A stretch of 64,000 nucleotides of DNA, taken from Vibrio sp. ES.051. Its GTDB lineage: Bacteria; Pseudomonadota; Gammaproteobacteria; Enterobacterales; Vibrionaceae. Location: NCBI RefSeq assembly GCF_002563795.1, contig NZ_PDJL01000003.1:992001-1056000 (forward strand). Direction: 5' to 3'. Positions 19,879 through 28,891 of this stretch are shown one piece after another; position 1 is the first letter of the stretch; the number at the start of each line of letters is the position of its first letter. Both the position numbers and the translations under genes were made by a program. A model generated the notes under the pieces. The model ran no database searches. It saw nothing but the letters and a program-made list of their open reading frames with translations, and was not told the origin of the DNA.

Positions 19879-19900
19879 GATGGCACTTAGATGGCACTTA
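19879..19900. repeat. Tandem 11-base repeat upstream of the S9 peptidase gene
   Basis: GATGGCACTTA occurs twice in direct succession, about 32 bases before the start codon. The position over a likely promoter suggests a tandem protein site, but chance duplication is equally possible. Confidence 0.4.
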
Positions 19901-19931
19901 AATGAGAAAGGTACAAAATAAGGATATATAG

Positions 19932-22097
19932 ATGCGTTTTATTCTCACTACGTTGGTCGTATCGGTCGCACTTATCGCCGGATGCAGCAATCAAGGAATT
20001 CCAACCATGAATCAATACTCCAAATCACAGCTTGTTGCTCAAAAAACTCAAGCGCCTGTTGCAAAAAAAGTCCCACACGCAATGACCATTCATGGTGACA
20101 CCCGTGTTGACAACTATTACTGGATGCGCGATGACAAACGACAAGACCCAGAAGTCTTGCAACACCTAGAACAAGAAAATCAGTATGCAGAAACCGTTCT
20201 TAAACATACTGAAACACTTCAGCAGCAACTATTTGAAGAGATTAAAGGGCGTATCGCAAAAGACGATAACTCCGTTCCGGTTCGCAAAGGCAACTACTTC
20301 TACTCAAGTGAAGTCTCTGGAGACAATGAGTATGAAGTCCACCTGCGAGCGAAGGATTTTTCAGGGACGGATAAAACGGTGATTTTGGATGTCAATAAAC
20401 TGGCTAAAGAACATGAATTCTTCAGCATTGGCGGTTTATACGTGAGTCCAAATGAAAACTTGCTCGCTTACGGAGAAGACACGCTAAGCCGCCGTGTCTA
20501 CACCATTAAGATCAAAGATTTGCTCACCGGTGATTATCTAGACGACGAAATTGAAGGCGCATCCAGTGCCATCGCATGGCAAAACGATAACCAAGCTTTC
20601 TACTACATCAAAAAAGATCCGCAAACCTTGTTGGGTTACCAAGTTTATCGCCATGTGCTAGGAACAGCGCAAACCAGCGATGAACTGATTTATGAAGAAC
20701 CCAACAGTGCGTACTACACCTCTCTGAGTACCAGCAAAGATGGAAAAGAGATTTACATTTGGCACTCCAGCACAGAAACCAGCGGCGTTTCTATCATTGA
20801 TGCCAATAACCCAAAATCCACAGCTCAACCCTTTTACCCGCGTGAAGAAGGCATCGAGTACAGCGTCGACAAATTGGGGGATTGGTACTACGTGTATACC
20901 AATTACCAAGCGGTGAACTTTCGCCTGATGAAAGTACATAAAAATGAGATGCATGATCGTACTAAATGGCAAGATGTCATTGCCGCAGACGATAACTCTC
21001 AACTTGTCGACTTTGAACTGTTCACCGACCACCTCGTTTACGAACAGCGCACTCACGGTTTGTCTACGATGACGGTTCGCCAACTTTCAACGAGCAAAGA
21101 GTTCCCTCTAGTATTTAACGACAACGCATTTGCGGCTTATCTGACTGGCAACTTGGAACTGGATAATACTCACGTTCGCATTTACTACAGCAGCTTAACC
21201 ACGCCTGGTACTTACTATGATTTCGATTTAAACACAGGCGAATCAGAAATCATGAAGCAAACACCAGTACTCGGTGATTTTAATCCTGACAATTACCAAT
21301 CAGAACGCATTATGATCACAGCCCGTGACGGTAAAGAAGTGCCCGTTTCTTTGGTGTATCGTAAAGACTTGTTTAAGAAAGACGGCACAAACCCAATCTA
21401 TCAATATGGTTATGGATCTTACGGGGCTACCATAGAACCGACTTTCCACTCCACCCGCTTGAGCCTGTTAGATCGCGGCTTTGTTTATGCGATCGCTCAT
21501 ATTCGTGGTTCTGAAATGTTGGGGCGCCCTTGGTATGACGATGGTAAAAAACTCACCAAACAAAATACCTTCAACGACTTTATTGACGTAACCAAAGGTC
21601 TCGTAGAGCAAGGATATGGGGCGAAAGATAAAGTGTTTGCCGTCGGTGGTTCCGCAGGTGGTTTATTAATGGGTGCCGTCATTAACCAAGCGCCCGAGTT
21701 GTACCGCGGTGTTGCTGCGCATGTTCCGTTTGTTGATGTGGTCACGACGATGTTGGATGAGTCCATTCCACTGACCACCAATGAGTACGACGAATGGGGA
21801 AATCCAAATAATAAAACATATTATGACTATATGTTGAGTTACTCGCCTTACGACAACGTTAAAGCGCAAGACTATCCAAACATGCTGGTCACCACTGGCT
21901 TGCATGATTCTCAAGTACAATACTTTGAGCCGATGAAGTGGATCGCGAAGCTACGTGAAATGAAAACAGATAGTAATGTGCTGCTCTTTAAGACCGATAT
22001 GGAAGCGGGACACGGCGGCGCGTCAGGTCGCTTCAAACGTTTAAAAGAAGATGCGCTTGAATACGCTTTCTTCTTAGACTTGTTAGAAACCGAGTAA
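19932..22097 (+). CDS. S9 serine peptidase, oligopeptidase B-like, predicted lipoprotein
   Basis: A prolyl-oligopeptidase-family peptidase of 721 aa. The N-terminal seven-bladed propeller region (about residues 30-430) opens with KVPHAMTIHGDTRVDNYYWMRDD, diagnostic of oligopeptidase B, which cuts after basic residues in short peptides. The catalytic serine is about Ser574 in VGGSAGGLLMGAV, with the late histidine in AGHGGASGR. Unlike the cytoplasmic E. coli enzyme, the protein begins MRFILTTLVVSVALIAGCSNQG, a lipoprotein signal with lipobox LIAGC, so it should be anchored in the envelope and act on periplasmic or external peptides. The gene is monocistronic. Confidence 0.87.
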   Translation: MRFILTTLVVSVALIAGCSNQGIPTMNQYSKSQLVAQKTQAPVAKKVPHAMTIHGDTRVDNYYWMRDDKRQDPEVLQHLEQENQYAETVLKHTETLQQQLFEEIKGRIAKDDNSVPVRKGNYFYSSEVSGDNEYEVHLRAKDFSGTDKTVILDVNKLAKEHEFFSIGGLYVSPNENLLAYGEDTLSRRVYTIKIKDLLTGDYLDDEIEGASSAIAWQNDNQAFYYIKKDPQTLLGYQVYRHVLGTAQTSDELIYEEPNSAYYTSLSTSKDGKEIYIWHSSTETSGVSIIDANNPKSTAQPFYPREEGIEYSVDKLGDWYYVYTNYQAVNFRLMKVHKNEMHDRTKWQDVIAADDNSQLVDFELFTDHLVYEQRTHGLSTMTVRQLSTSKEFPLVFNDNAFAAYLTGNLELDNTHVRIYYSSLTTPGTYYDFDLNTGESEIMKQTPVLGDFNPDNYQSERIMITARDGKEVPVSLVYRKDLFKKDGTNPIYQYGYGSYGATIEPTFHSTRLSLLDRGFVYAIAHIRGSEMLGRPWYDDGKKLTKQNTFNDFIDVTKGLVEQGYGAKDKVFAVGGSAGGLLMGAVINQAPELYRGVAAHVPFVDVVTTMLDESIPLTTNEYDEWGNPNNKTYYDYMLSYSPYDNVKAQDYPNMLVTTGLHDSQVQYFEPMKWIAKLREMKTDSNVLLFKTDMEAGHGGASGRFKRLKEDALEYAFFLDLLETE

Positions 22098-22210
22098 ACG
22101 TCACCTCGAACTAGCGTGACTTTTGCCTAGGTTATTAGAACCTAGAGACAAACCGCAGAAAGAGCATTAACACAGTGGTTAACACTCCCATGTCGTTTTT
22201 CTGTATGGAT

Positions 22211-22236
22211 AAAAAAGGCTTCGAAATGAAGCCTTT
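22211..22236 (-). terminator. Terminator of the GntR-family gene
   Basis: A nine-base perfect stem (AAAGGCTTC / GAAGCCTTT, loop GAAAT) is followed on the minus strand by TTT. It lies 18 bases after the stop codon of the GntR gene and between convergent genes. Confidence 0.82.
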
Positions 22237-22253
22237 GAAACTGAGAAAAAACG

Positions 22254-22958
22254 TTAATTATCCAGCTCTGCCACCGATTCAATGCTAATCGTGTCATGTC
22301 GCCAGTATTCGATATCGCAACCGAACAACTCACCATGTTGGTTGTAATTGATACGCTCGACAACCGTTGCCGGAGTGCCAGAGGTCGCACGCAATGCCTG
22401 AGCCATCTCCCCCAACAAAGTGCTGGTTGAAATGCGATAGTGAATTTTTTTATACACCACTCCGTAACGATCACGGTAGATGTCCTTAAGCGAGCTCGAC
22501 AAATCGTAAGACAATAGGTTTGGAAAAATATCAGAACGAATATAACTCGTCACATAAACCACCGGGCGATCGTCTAAGTAGCGGACACGATCAACGCGAT
22601 ACACGTCAGAAAACGGCTGAAGCTCCAATAAGCGAGCCGCGAGTTTATTTGCTAACGTGCCTTTCGCTGAGACTAATTCCGTTTTCGGCACACGGTTTTG
22701 CGACTTGGCCATATTAGGAAAGTTTAGCGTTTGAGTGGGATCGTAACGCAACGGCTCCGGTGAGATGAACCAACCTCGACGATCTTCACGATAGATTCGG
22801 CCTTCGGCTTCCAAGAGCGACAACGCTTCTCGCAGCGTCACTCGTGTCGTATCAAACGACTCCGCAAGTTTGCGCTCTGCTGGTAGCTTTTGACGAGGCG
22901 ACAGCATGCCCGCTTCTATTTGCTCCACAATCGAATCTTTAATTTTTACGTACTGCAC
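22254..22958 (-). CDS. GntR-family regulator with UTRA ligand domain
   Basis: A 234-aa HutC/PhnF-type repressor. Residues 1-70 form the GntR winged helix (QKLPAERKLAESFDTTRVTLREALSLLEAEGRIYREDRRGWFI), and residues 90-230 form a UTRA domain that binds a small molecule. The sequence between (KTELVSAKGTLANKLAARLLEL) resembles phosphonate-utilisation regulators of the PhnR type, but no phosphonate genes lie nearby, so the ligand is uncertain. A perfect 8-base inverted repeat about 105 bases upstream (23063-23084) is a candidate operator. Confidence 0.82.
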   Translation of the reverse strand: MQYVKIKDSIVEQIEAGMLSPRQKLPAERKLAESFDTTRVTLREALSLLEAEGRIYREDRRGWFISPEPLRYDPTQTLNFPNMAKSQNRVPKTELVSAKGTLANKLAARLLELQPFSDVYRVDRVRYLDDRPVVYVTSYIRSDIFPNLLSYDLSSSLKDIYRDRYGVVYKKIHYRISTSTLLGEMAQALRATSGTPATVVERINYNQHGELFGCDIEYWRHDTISIESVAELDN

Positions 22959-23062
22959 GAAGTGTCCTCATACTTTCCGCCGAGCTTGCATGCCATTTTC
23001 ATATAACTGACTCAGCGTTATCCAAACCCTTTTCGTGATTGCGACAGCACTCATGGATATCA

Positions 23063-23084
23063 CCCATACGAGCTAACGTATGGG
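23063..23084. promoter_or_regulatory. Inverted repeat between GntR gene and yjjG-type gene
   Basis: CCCATACG and CGTATGGG are perfect complements separated by six bases. The sequence lies upstream of the GntR regulator gene and downstream of the nucleotidase gene on the same strand. It may be an operator or a weak terminator; no T run follows on the minus strand. Confidence 0.4.
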
Positions 23085-23162
23085 CAATCGTAACAACCGA
23101 AAGAATCCGTGCGAAAAAGTCAGAAATGAATAAGTCAATCAGGCGTTATACCTGCTCAGCCG

Positions 23163-23837
23163 TTACGCCACCAAAATGCTCTTAAGCTCGGTTAAAGATT
23201 CAACGGTGTAACTTGGCGCAATACGTTCATCCGTGCTGGCACCAGTGGTATTTAACCAGCAAGTTTCGATACCAAAGTTATTACCACCAAGAATATCAGA
23301 ATGCAGATTGTCGCCGACTATCAATACGCGGCTTTTGCAGGGATGCCCCATTTGCTGCATCGCGTATTCAAAAATGCCCAAGTCAGGTTTTGCTACGCCC
23401 ACCTGCTCAGAAATCACCACATGGTCGAAGTACTCTGTCATCCCGGTGCGCTCAAGACGAATCGCTTGTAGCTCTGTAAAACCGTTGGTGATAATGCCCA
23501 TTTTCGCTTTGCCTTGCAGCGCGTCCATCAGCTCTTTTGCACCAGGCAACAAACTACAAATATCGGCCATTGCTTCTAAAAATGCACTATTGAGTTCAAC
23601 GGTGGTCGTATTCAGTTTTTCCGCCCACTCGGTAAAACGATGATGTTTTAACTCATCTGCGGTGACTTTGCCATCTTGATAGTCCACCCAAAGAGGTTTG
23701 TTTACGGTTTGGTAGTGTGCAAAATCTTGTTCTGTAAACTCGACACCTTTGCGAGAAAACATAAGCTGCAAACCTTTGAAAGCATCAAAGTGGAATAAGG
23801 TTTCATCAGCGTCAAATAGGATCCAATCGTATTTCAT
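23163..23837 (-). CDS. yjjG: YjjG-type pyrimidine 5'-nucleotidase (HAD family)
   Basis: A 224-aa cytoplasmic HAD phosphatase. The catalytic motif I is WILFDADETLFHFD (nucleophile Asp8-type position), motif II is MGIITNGFTELQ, and motif IV is VLIVGDNLHSDILGG. E. coli YjjG removes phosphate from non-canonical pyrimidine nucleotides and protects against mutagenic bases. The open frame reaches 23876, but the ATG at 23837 begins MKYDWILFDADETL, follows GGAAAAAG and matches homologue starts. No operon partner is evident. Confidence 0.87.
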   Translation of the reverse strand: MKYDWILFDADETLFHFDAFKGLQLMFSRKGVEFTEQDFAHYQTVNKPLWVDYQDGKVTADELKHHRFTEWAEKLNTTTVELNSAFLEAMADICSLLPGAKELMDALQGKAKMGIITNGFTELQAIRLERTGMTEYFDHVVISEQVGVAKPDLGIFEYAMQQMGHPCKSRVLIVGDNLHSDILGGNNFGIETCWLNTTGASTDERIAPSYTVESLTELKSILVA

Positions 23838-24000
23838 TTTCTTTTTCCAAAAATCAAGGTCATCATACTGGTGCATAGTCTAAAGTGTTTTCTTCTTGAA
23901 GGTAATCTCTATCATTGGAAATTAATTGTCGCTTTAAATTCAATAATAACTGGTTCGCCACTTCAGAATAATCGCCATATTATTATCCATCCAAAATTAA

Positions 24001-24028
24001 AAATGAGCCCTATCTAAAGCGCTCATTT
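24001..24028 (-). terminator. Terminator of the acetyltransferase gene
   Basis: AAATGAGC and GCTCATTT pair around a 12-base loop; on the minus strand the stem is followed by TTAATTTT. It lies about 40 bases past the stop codon. Confidence 0.75.
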
Positions 24029-24067
24029 CTGTGGTTCAAGCATACCGAATTGAGAAAACCCTGCCTT

Positions 24068-24622
24068 TTATTCTTCCTCATTTAAACGTCGAATCAACTT
24101 TGCAGGCGTACCGCCGTAAATGCAGTCTGGTGGAACATCATGGTTTACGACAGAATTGGCCGCAATGACAGAGCGGGCACCAATGGTCACACCTTGGTTG
24201 ATAACAGAATTACCGCCAATCCACACATCATCTTCGATGGTAATTGGTTTGCAAAATGTTTCCCACCGACGGCGGCTTTGGTAGTCCAATGAGTGAGACG
24301 CAGTGTACAGCTGAACACTGGGACCTATGAGCACATGGTTTCCAATCGTTATCTTGGCACCATCGAGCATCACCACGTTCATATTGATAAACGTCTCTTC
24401 ACCGATTTCAATTGTCTTGCCAAACTCACAATGAAATGGTGCCTGCACAATACATAAACCTGCTTTGCCAAATAACTGCTTTTGCAATGCGTCTCGCTTG
24501 CTTTCATCGGTATTGTTATTCAGTGCTCGAAGGGTTTGAAGGGCATCCGTTCGAATGGCATCGATTTCTTTATCCATACCATCAAATACTTGGCCAGACA
24601 TCATTTTTTCTAGTTCTGTCAC
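24068..24622 (-). CDS. maa: Maltose/galactoside O-acetyltransferase-like enzyme
   Basis: A 184-aa left-handed beta-helix (hexapeptide repeat) acetyltransferase of the Maa/LacA/NodL group, which transfers acetyl from acetyl-CoA to sugars in the cytoplasm. The N-terminus TELEKMMSGQVFDG, FHCEFGKTIEIGEETFINMNVVMLD, the catalytic histidine in LYTASHSLD and VWIGGNSVINQGVTIG are all present. GTG at 24622 is chosen because AGGAG lies eight bases before it and the product matches the usual 183-residue length; the longer frame upstream has no family similarity. It may act with the OsmC gene upstream, but a terminator stands between them. Confidence 0.85.
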   Translation of the reverse strand: MTELEKMMSGQVFDGMDKEIDAIRTDALQTLRALNNNTDESKRDALQKQLFGKAGLCIVQAPFHCEFGKTIEIGEETFINMNVVMLDGAKITIGNHVLIGPSVQLYTASHSLDYQSRRRWETFCKPITIEDDVWIGGNSVINQGVTIGARSVIAANSVVNHDVPPDCIYGGTPAKLIRRLNEEE

Positions 24623-24675
24623 TGGAAAACTCCTACAACTTTCAGACCAATCACACGGTACGCGAATTAAGGAAT

Positions 24676-24707
24676 AAAAAAAGAGAAAAGCGTGCACTTT
24701 TCTCTTT
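24676..24707 (-). terminator. Terminator of the OsmC-family gene
   Basis: An 11-base perfect stem (AAAGAGAAAAG / CTTTTCTCTTT, loop CGTGCA) is followed on the minus strand by a run of T and ATTCC. Confidence 0.87.
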
Positions 24708-24738
24708 CCTATTTTGCTGTTCTGTCGCAAGTATCGAC

Positions 24739-25137
24739 TTATACAATTTCCCAGCTGTGGGTTATTTCTACACCTTGGCCAAGCATCAAACAAACCGAGC
24801 AATATTTTTCCAAAGAATCTGCAGCGACTTGCGCCACAACTTCAGGGTCAAGATCATCACCAGAGACGTCGAAGTGAATATTCACTTGTGTAAAAATCCG
24901 TGGCGCCGTTTCTCGGCGCTCAGTGGTTAACTTCGCGTTCACTGACGCCACTTTTTGGCCTGCGGTTTTCAAGCCATCCACAACGTCGACAGAGCTACAG
25001 CCACCAGCGGCCATCAATACCATTTCCATCGGACTTGGGGCGGTTGCGCCGCTGTTGCCATCCATCACCACCGAGTGGCCTGACTGAGACTGTCCTAGGA
25101 ATTTAAAATCTTCAACCCATTTAACTTCTGCTTGCAT
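24739..25137 (-). CDS. OsmC-family protein, YhfA-like
   Basis: A 132-aa OsmC/Ohr-fold protein. The family cysteines are visible in MAAGGCSSVDVVDGL (about residue 47) and LEKYCSVCLML (about 112-115), which in relatives carry out thiol-dependent peroxide reduction. The pattern of the second cysteine region is closer to YhfA than to Ohr. The start at 25137 is preceded by AAAGAGGTAAACC. The gene stands between a terminator and the divergent msrAB gene, another oxidative-damage function, although they are read in opposite directions. The substrate is not known. Confidence 0.82.
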   Translation of the reverse strand: MQAEVKWVEDFKFLGQSQSGHSVVMDGNSGATAPSPMEMVLMAAGGCSSVDVVDGLKTAGQKVASVNAKLTTERRETAPRIFTQVNIHFDVSGDDLDPEVVAQVAADSLEKYCSVCLMLGQGVEITHSWEIV

Positions 25138-25330
25138 GGTTTACCTCTTTTGCATCGCGCATTGGGGACATCGTTATCCCGCTGGGCGGGGTGTTTCGTG
25201 TCGATACTGTAGCTTTCTCACAACAAAGGGCAAAGTAATTTTCAACCTTGCTGTAATTTTTTCGCTCTGCGGCCGTTCTATTTACGTAACACTTTCTAAC
25301 TCGTAACAATGAAAACAACTTGAGGTTGCT

Positions 25331-26473
25331 ATGAAAAAAATATCTAAGTTATTGGTCGGGCTCTCTCTCACTCTTCCTGTTTCGCTCATCTTACTGAGTA
25401 GAACAGGGACCGCCGATACAATGGATAAAATAAATGCATCAGAAAAAGTGAGCATCGCGACATTAGCCGGTGGCTGTTTCTGGTGTACTGAGTCGGACTT
25501 GGAACAACTCCCTGGCGTATTAGACGTCGTGTCTGGTTATTCTGGCGGACAAATTGAAAACCCGACTTACCGTCAAGTGTCATCAGGCAAGTCTGGTCAC
25601 ATTGAGGTGGTGAAAGTGAAATACTCCCCTGATGAGGTGAGCTACGAGCAAGTATTGGACTACTTTTTCCGCCACATCGACCCAACCGATGACAAAGGTT
25701 CGTTTGTTGACCGTGGTCCACAGTACCGACCTGCGATTTTTTATCACAACGACCAGCAAAAACAGATTGCTAAACAGTTTATGATGGAAATTGACAAGGC
25801 AATGATTTATCCAAAACCACTCAAAACTGAGCTGATTGAGTTTGAGAAATTTTATCCTGCAGAAGATTACCATCAAGATTACTACAAAAAGAGTAGCTTA
25901 AAGTACAAGTACTACCGCTACGCATCGGGTCGAGATCAGTACTTAGATGAAGTATTCGGCGAAGATCGTAAACAAAACCCGAAGACGCTTCGCCAGTTAA
26001 TCGAAGAAAAAAAGCGATTATCGAATAAAAAAGAGTATAACAAACCGGCTCAATCGAAAATTAAATCAACGTTAACTGAGCAGCAGTATTACGTGACGCA
26101 GGAAGATGGGACAGAGCGCCCTTTTGATAATGAGTACTGGGATAACAAAGAAGCCGGAATTTACGTAGATATCGTGACTGGTGAACCGCTGTTCTCTTCG
26201 ACCGACAAGTATAAATCCGGCACAGGTTGGCCAAGTTTTACCAAACCAATTGATTCTGTTTATGTCGTGGAAAAAACCGATTACAAACTGCTCTACCCAC
26301 GCACTGAGGTGCGCAGTAAGTTCGGTGACTCCCACTTAGGACATGTGTTTAAAGATGGACCGAAACCAACCGGGTTACGCTACTGCATGAACTCCGCAGC
26401 CATGAAGTTTATTCCTGTCAGCGAGATGAAAAAACAGGGTTACGAAGCGTATCTTTACTTGTTTGATAAATAG
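25331..26473 (+). CDS. msrAB: Exported bifunctional methionine sulfoxide reductase MsrAB
   Basis: A 380-aa fusion that repairs both S- and R-methionine sulfoxide in proteins. A signal sequence occupies about residues 1-29 ([23 protein letters not shown]), so it acts in the periplasm or on the membrane surface. The MsrA domain has [17 protein letters not shown] near residues 47-63. A charged linker (about 205-240) leads to MsrB, with [28 protein letters not shown] and the catalytic cysteine in [12 protein letters not shown]. The linker lacks a thioredoxin domain, so an external reductant is needed. It is followed after two bases by the DUF2256 mini-gene and lies near photolyase genes. Confidence 0.93.
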   Translation: MKKISKLLVGLSLTLPVSLILLSRTGTADTMDKINASEKVSIATLAGGCFWCTESDLEQLPGVLDVVSGYSGGQIENPTYRQVSSGKSGHIEVVKVKYSPDEVSYEQVLDYFFRHIDPTDDKGSFVDRGPQYRPAIFYHNDQQKQIAKQFMMEIDKAMIYPKPLKTELIEFEKFYPAEDYHQDYYKKSSLKYKYYRYASGRDQYLDEVFGEDRKQNPKTLRQLIEEKKRLSNKKEYNKPAQSKIKSTLTEQQYYVTQEDGTERPFDNEYWDNKEAGIYVDIVTGEPLFSSTDKYKSGTGWPSFTKPIDSVYVVEKTDYKLLYPRTEVRSKFGDSHLGHVFKDGPKPTGLRYCMNSAAMKFIPVSEMKKQGYEAYLYLFDK

Positions 26474-26475
26474 TA

Positions 26476-26622
26476 ATGAAAGGCTTTAAAGCAAAGCTAG
26501 CAATGAAGATCTGCCCAGTTTGTCAGCGCCCATTTTCTTGGAGAAAGAAGTGGGCGCGCAACTGGAATGACATCGTTTATTGCTCCGAACGGTGCAGAAG
26601 AAGCAAACCCGCACAAAGGTAA
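26476..26622 (+). CDS. DUF2256 zinc-ribbon-like mini-protein
   Basis: A 48-aa basic protein too short for routine gene lists. It has two cysteine pairs, [16 protein letters not shown] and VYCSERCRR, with the conserved tryptophans of the DUF2256 family. The ATG lies two bases after the msrAB stop codon, so translation is probably coupled. DUF2256 genes are repeatedly found next to FeS-type photolyases and cryptochromes in marine bacteria, and two such genes lie opposite here. The four cysteines suggest metal binding; the function is unknown. Confidence 0.85.
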   Translation: MKGFKAKLAMKICPVCQRPFSWRKKWARNWNDIVYCSERCRRSKPAQR

Positions 26623-26639
26623 AAAGTGATTTAGCCCAA

Positions 26640-27347
26640 TTACCAAGGTAAAAGCTCACCATCATAAGCCCAAAATGCCCCGCTATCTTGCGGGGTTGCT
26701 TTTTCTATTAAACCTATCAAATCTTTCGCGACACGCTCTGGGGAGAACAACTTCCCCTCAGGCACATTGGTTTGGAAGGGCTCAGACAAGTCAGTATCGG
26801 TCGTACCAGGGTGCAGAGCTAACACCGTTCCATGTTTAACCATTCTCTGCCATTCAATAGACATGGTTTTGAGAAACATGTTCAGCGCCGCTTTAGAAGC
26901 GCGATAACTGTACCAACCGCCAAGTTGGTTATCACTGATGCTGCCGACTTTGGCTGAAATAGTGGCAAACTTAGGCGCGTTACTGCGCTTGAGTTTGGGG
27001 GTGAAATATTTCGCCAGCAGCAAACTTGGCAAGGTGTTTACCGTTATGGTGTGTTGAAAGAAATCGGCATCGAGTGCATTGAGGGTCTTCTCTGGCCCTT
27101 TGCTTGACGTATGCAACATGCCGACACAGTTGATCACCCAATCGACCTGCTCAATGTCCTCACTGAGCGCATTAACATGCGCTTGTTGGGTGACATCCGC
27201 CTGATACCAAAAAACGCTAGGGTGCAACCAATCCGGCTTGTGGCGGTGGAACGTAGCGTGGATTCTCGCCTGAGGAAACCGAATTACCGCCTCTTGCACC
27301 ATTGCAAAACCGATACCGCCATTGCCTCCTACAATTAAAATGTTCAT
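26640..27347 (-). CDS. Short-chain dehydrogenase/reductase
   Basis: A 235-aa Rossmann-fold SDR with cofactor motif VGGNGGIGFAM at the N-terminus, VNCVGML in the middle and the catalytic YRASKAALNMF (Tyr-x3-Lys). It resembles the C-factor/CsgA-like group. Its ATG overlaps the photolyase stop codon by one base (TAATG), so it is the last gene of a three-gene operon with DASH cryptochrome and photolyase. The substrate is unknown. SDR genes recur in photolyase operons of marine gamma-proteobacteria, which suggests a shared light-stress role, possibly in cofactor or lipid metabolism (inference). Confidence 0.87.
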   Translation of the reverse strand: MNILIVGGNGGIGFAMVQEAVIRFPQARIHATFHRHKPDWLHPSVFWYQADVTQQAHVNALSEDIEQVDWVINCVGMLHTSSKGPEKTLNALDADFFQHTITVNTLPSLLLAKYFTPKLKRSNAPKFATISAKVGSISDNQLGGWYSYRASKAALNMFLKTMSIEWQRMVKHGTVLALHPGTTDTDLSEPFQTNVPEGKLFSPERVAKDLIGLIEKATPQDSGAFWAYDGELLPW

Positions 27348-28891
27348 TACAAACTCTCCAAATTTTTCATGTAGTGTTCGGCGGTATCCAATATTGCTTG
27401 GCGCTGAGATTTTGCCATATTATCCCAAGAGCGAAAAATCATCCCAATACGAGGATTGGTCGCCAAGCGTTTTTCGTGCTTGTGCATGAATCGCCAATAA
27501 AGACTATTAAACGGACATGCTGCCTCACCGCTGCGAACTTTGTTGTCGTAATAACAATCTTTGCAGTAGTCGCTCATTTTATTAATGTACGAACCACTGG
27601 CAGCATAAGGTTTGGTCCCAACAATACCGCCATCGGCAAATAACGCCATCCCTCGTGTATTGGGCATTTCTACCCACTCAATCGCATCGATATAAATGCC
27701 GAGATACCACTCGTCCACTTGGTCTGGGTCGATTTCAGTCAGCAAGCAAAAATTACCCGTCACCATCAATCGTTGAATATGGTGTGCGTAGGCATAATCG
27801 AGAGATTGACCAATGGCGTGACGCATGCACGCCATTTTCGTTTCACCGGTCCAAAAGTAACTCGGTAATGTGCGTGACGCATCAAGTTCATTCTTTTGCG
27901 GATAGTGTGGCATGTTCGCCCAATAAACACCCCGGATGTATTCTCGCCAGCCTAATATTTGACGAATAAAGCCTTCTACCTGAGCAATATCGATGTTCGG
28001 ATTAGAGCGAAATGCATGTAACGCAGCCTCTATGACCTCTTTAGGATGCAATAGTTTTGTGTTCATCGAGAACGATAAACGGCTATGATACAGGCTCCAT
28101 TTCGACTCATGCTTTGAAGTCATTGCGTCTTGGAACCTGCCAAATTGAGGCAGACAAATTTGGCAAAAATGAGCGAGTAGCGACAAACTTTGAGAACGAT
28201 TGACAGGCCATAGCAAATCTCCCTTAAGCCGCCCAATGGTTTGGATATTATGCCTCTGCAAGCGCTCTAAAATATCACTAACATCGATGCTGAACATTAA
28301 TGGTTGAGGTAACTGTTCAACGTCTTTTACTTTGAGTTTATTGCGATTATTGGCGTCATAATTCCATTTACCTCCGACAGGTTTGCCGTCTTGCATCAAA
28401 ATATCGAAACGCTTGCGCATCCGGCGATAAAAGTGCTCCATCATGATATGTTTGCCCTGCGGGAACTGCGGCTCTATCTCTTCAAAAGGCAACAGAAAAT
28501 GCTCGGTATCAACACAACGTTTGACGACACCATCCAACGTTATGTTTGCAAGCTGCTCCAGAAGCCGATATTCATCCGGTCGTTGATATTCAAACTTTGT
28601 TGCTCCAACCTCACTCACATAATGCTGTAGTACTTGGGCCAAATCATCAAAAGATTGAGTGTCATCTAGAGTTAAATGTAAAACATGGTGTCCTTCACTC
28701 TGTTTTTCTTTAGTAAAGTGCGCCATCGCAGAGAAAAACGCACACACCTTTTGAATGTGGTGTGTGACATAAGTGCTTTCTTGATGCACTTCTGCAATGA
28801 CATAAAGCACCTTGTCGTCGACGTGGTGAAACCATGAATGCTCACTATTGAGCTGATCACCCAAAATAAGTCTGACGGTCTCATAGTGCAT
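27347..28891 (-). CDS. FeS-type bacterial photolyase/cryptochrome (PhrB/CryB group)
   Basis: A 514-aa flavoprotein of the group with an iron-sulfur cluster, whose studied members repair (6-4) photoproducts or act as light sensors. The N-terminus (ETVRLILGDQLNSEHSWF) is typical of the group. Near residues 438-460, YCKDCYYD and AACPFNSLYW supply three cysteines, and MACMRHAIG a fourth, giving the full FeS ligand set. The FAD pocket region contains EGFIRQILGWREYIRGVYW and LMVTGNFCLL. It overlaps both neighbours by one base and is the middle gene of a coupled operon. Confidence 0.9.
   Translation of the reverse strand: MHYETVRLILGDQLNSEHSWFHHVDDKVLYVIAEVHQESTYVTHHIQKVCAFFSAMAHFTKEKQSEGHHVLHLTLDDTQSFDDLAQVLQHYVSEVGATKFEYQRPDEYRLLEQLANITLDGVVKRCVDTEHFLLPFEEIEPQFPQGKHIMMEHFYRRMRKRFDILMQDGKPVGGKWNYDANNRNKLKVKDVEQLPQPLMFSIDVSDILERLQRHNIQTIGRLKGDLLWPVNRSQSLSLLAHFCQICLPQFGRFQDAMTSKHESKWSLYHSRLSFSMNTKLLHPKEVIEAALHAFRSNPNIDIAQVEGFIRQILGWREYIRGVYWANMPHYPQKNELDASRTLPSYFWTGETKMACMRHAIGQSLDYAYAHHIQRLMVTGNFCLLTEIDPDQVDEWYLGIYIDAIEWVEMPNTRGMALFADGGIVGTKPYAASGSYINKMSDYCKDCYYDNKVRSGEAACPFNSLYWRFMHKHEKRLATNPRIGMIFRSWDNMAKSQRQAILDTAEHYMKNLESL

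Noticed and set aside
20658..21083. Minus-strand frame of 141 codons inside the S9 peptidase gene
   Set aside because: Fully antisense to a conserved coding region; a shadow of codon bias.
24412..24930. Plus-strand frame of 172 codons opposite the acetyltransferase and OsmC genes
   Set aside because: It is antisense to two well-supported genes and crosses a strong terminator; a shadow frame.
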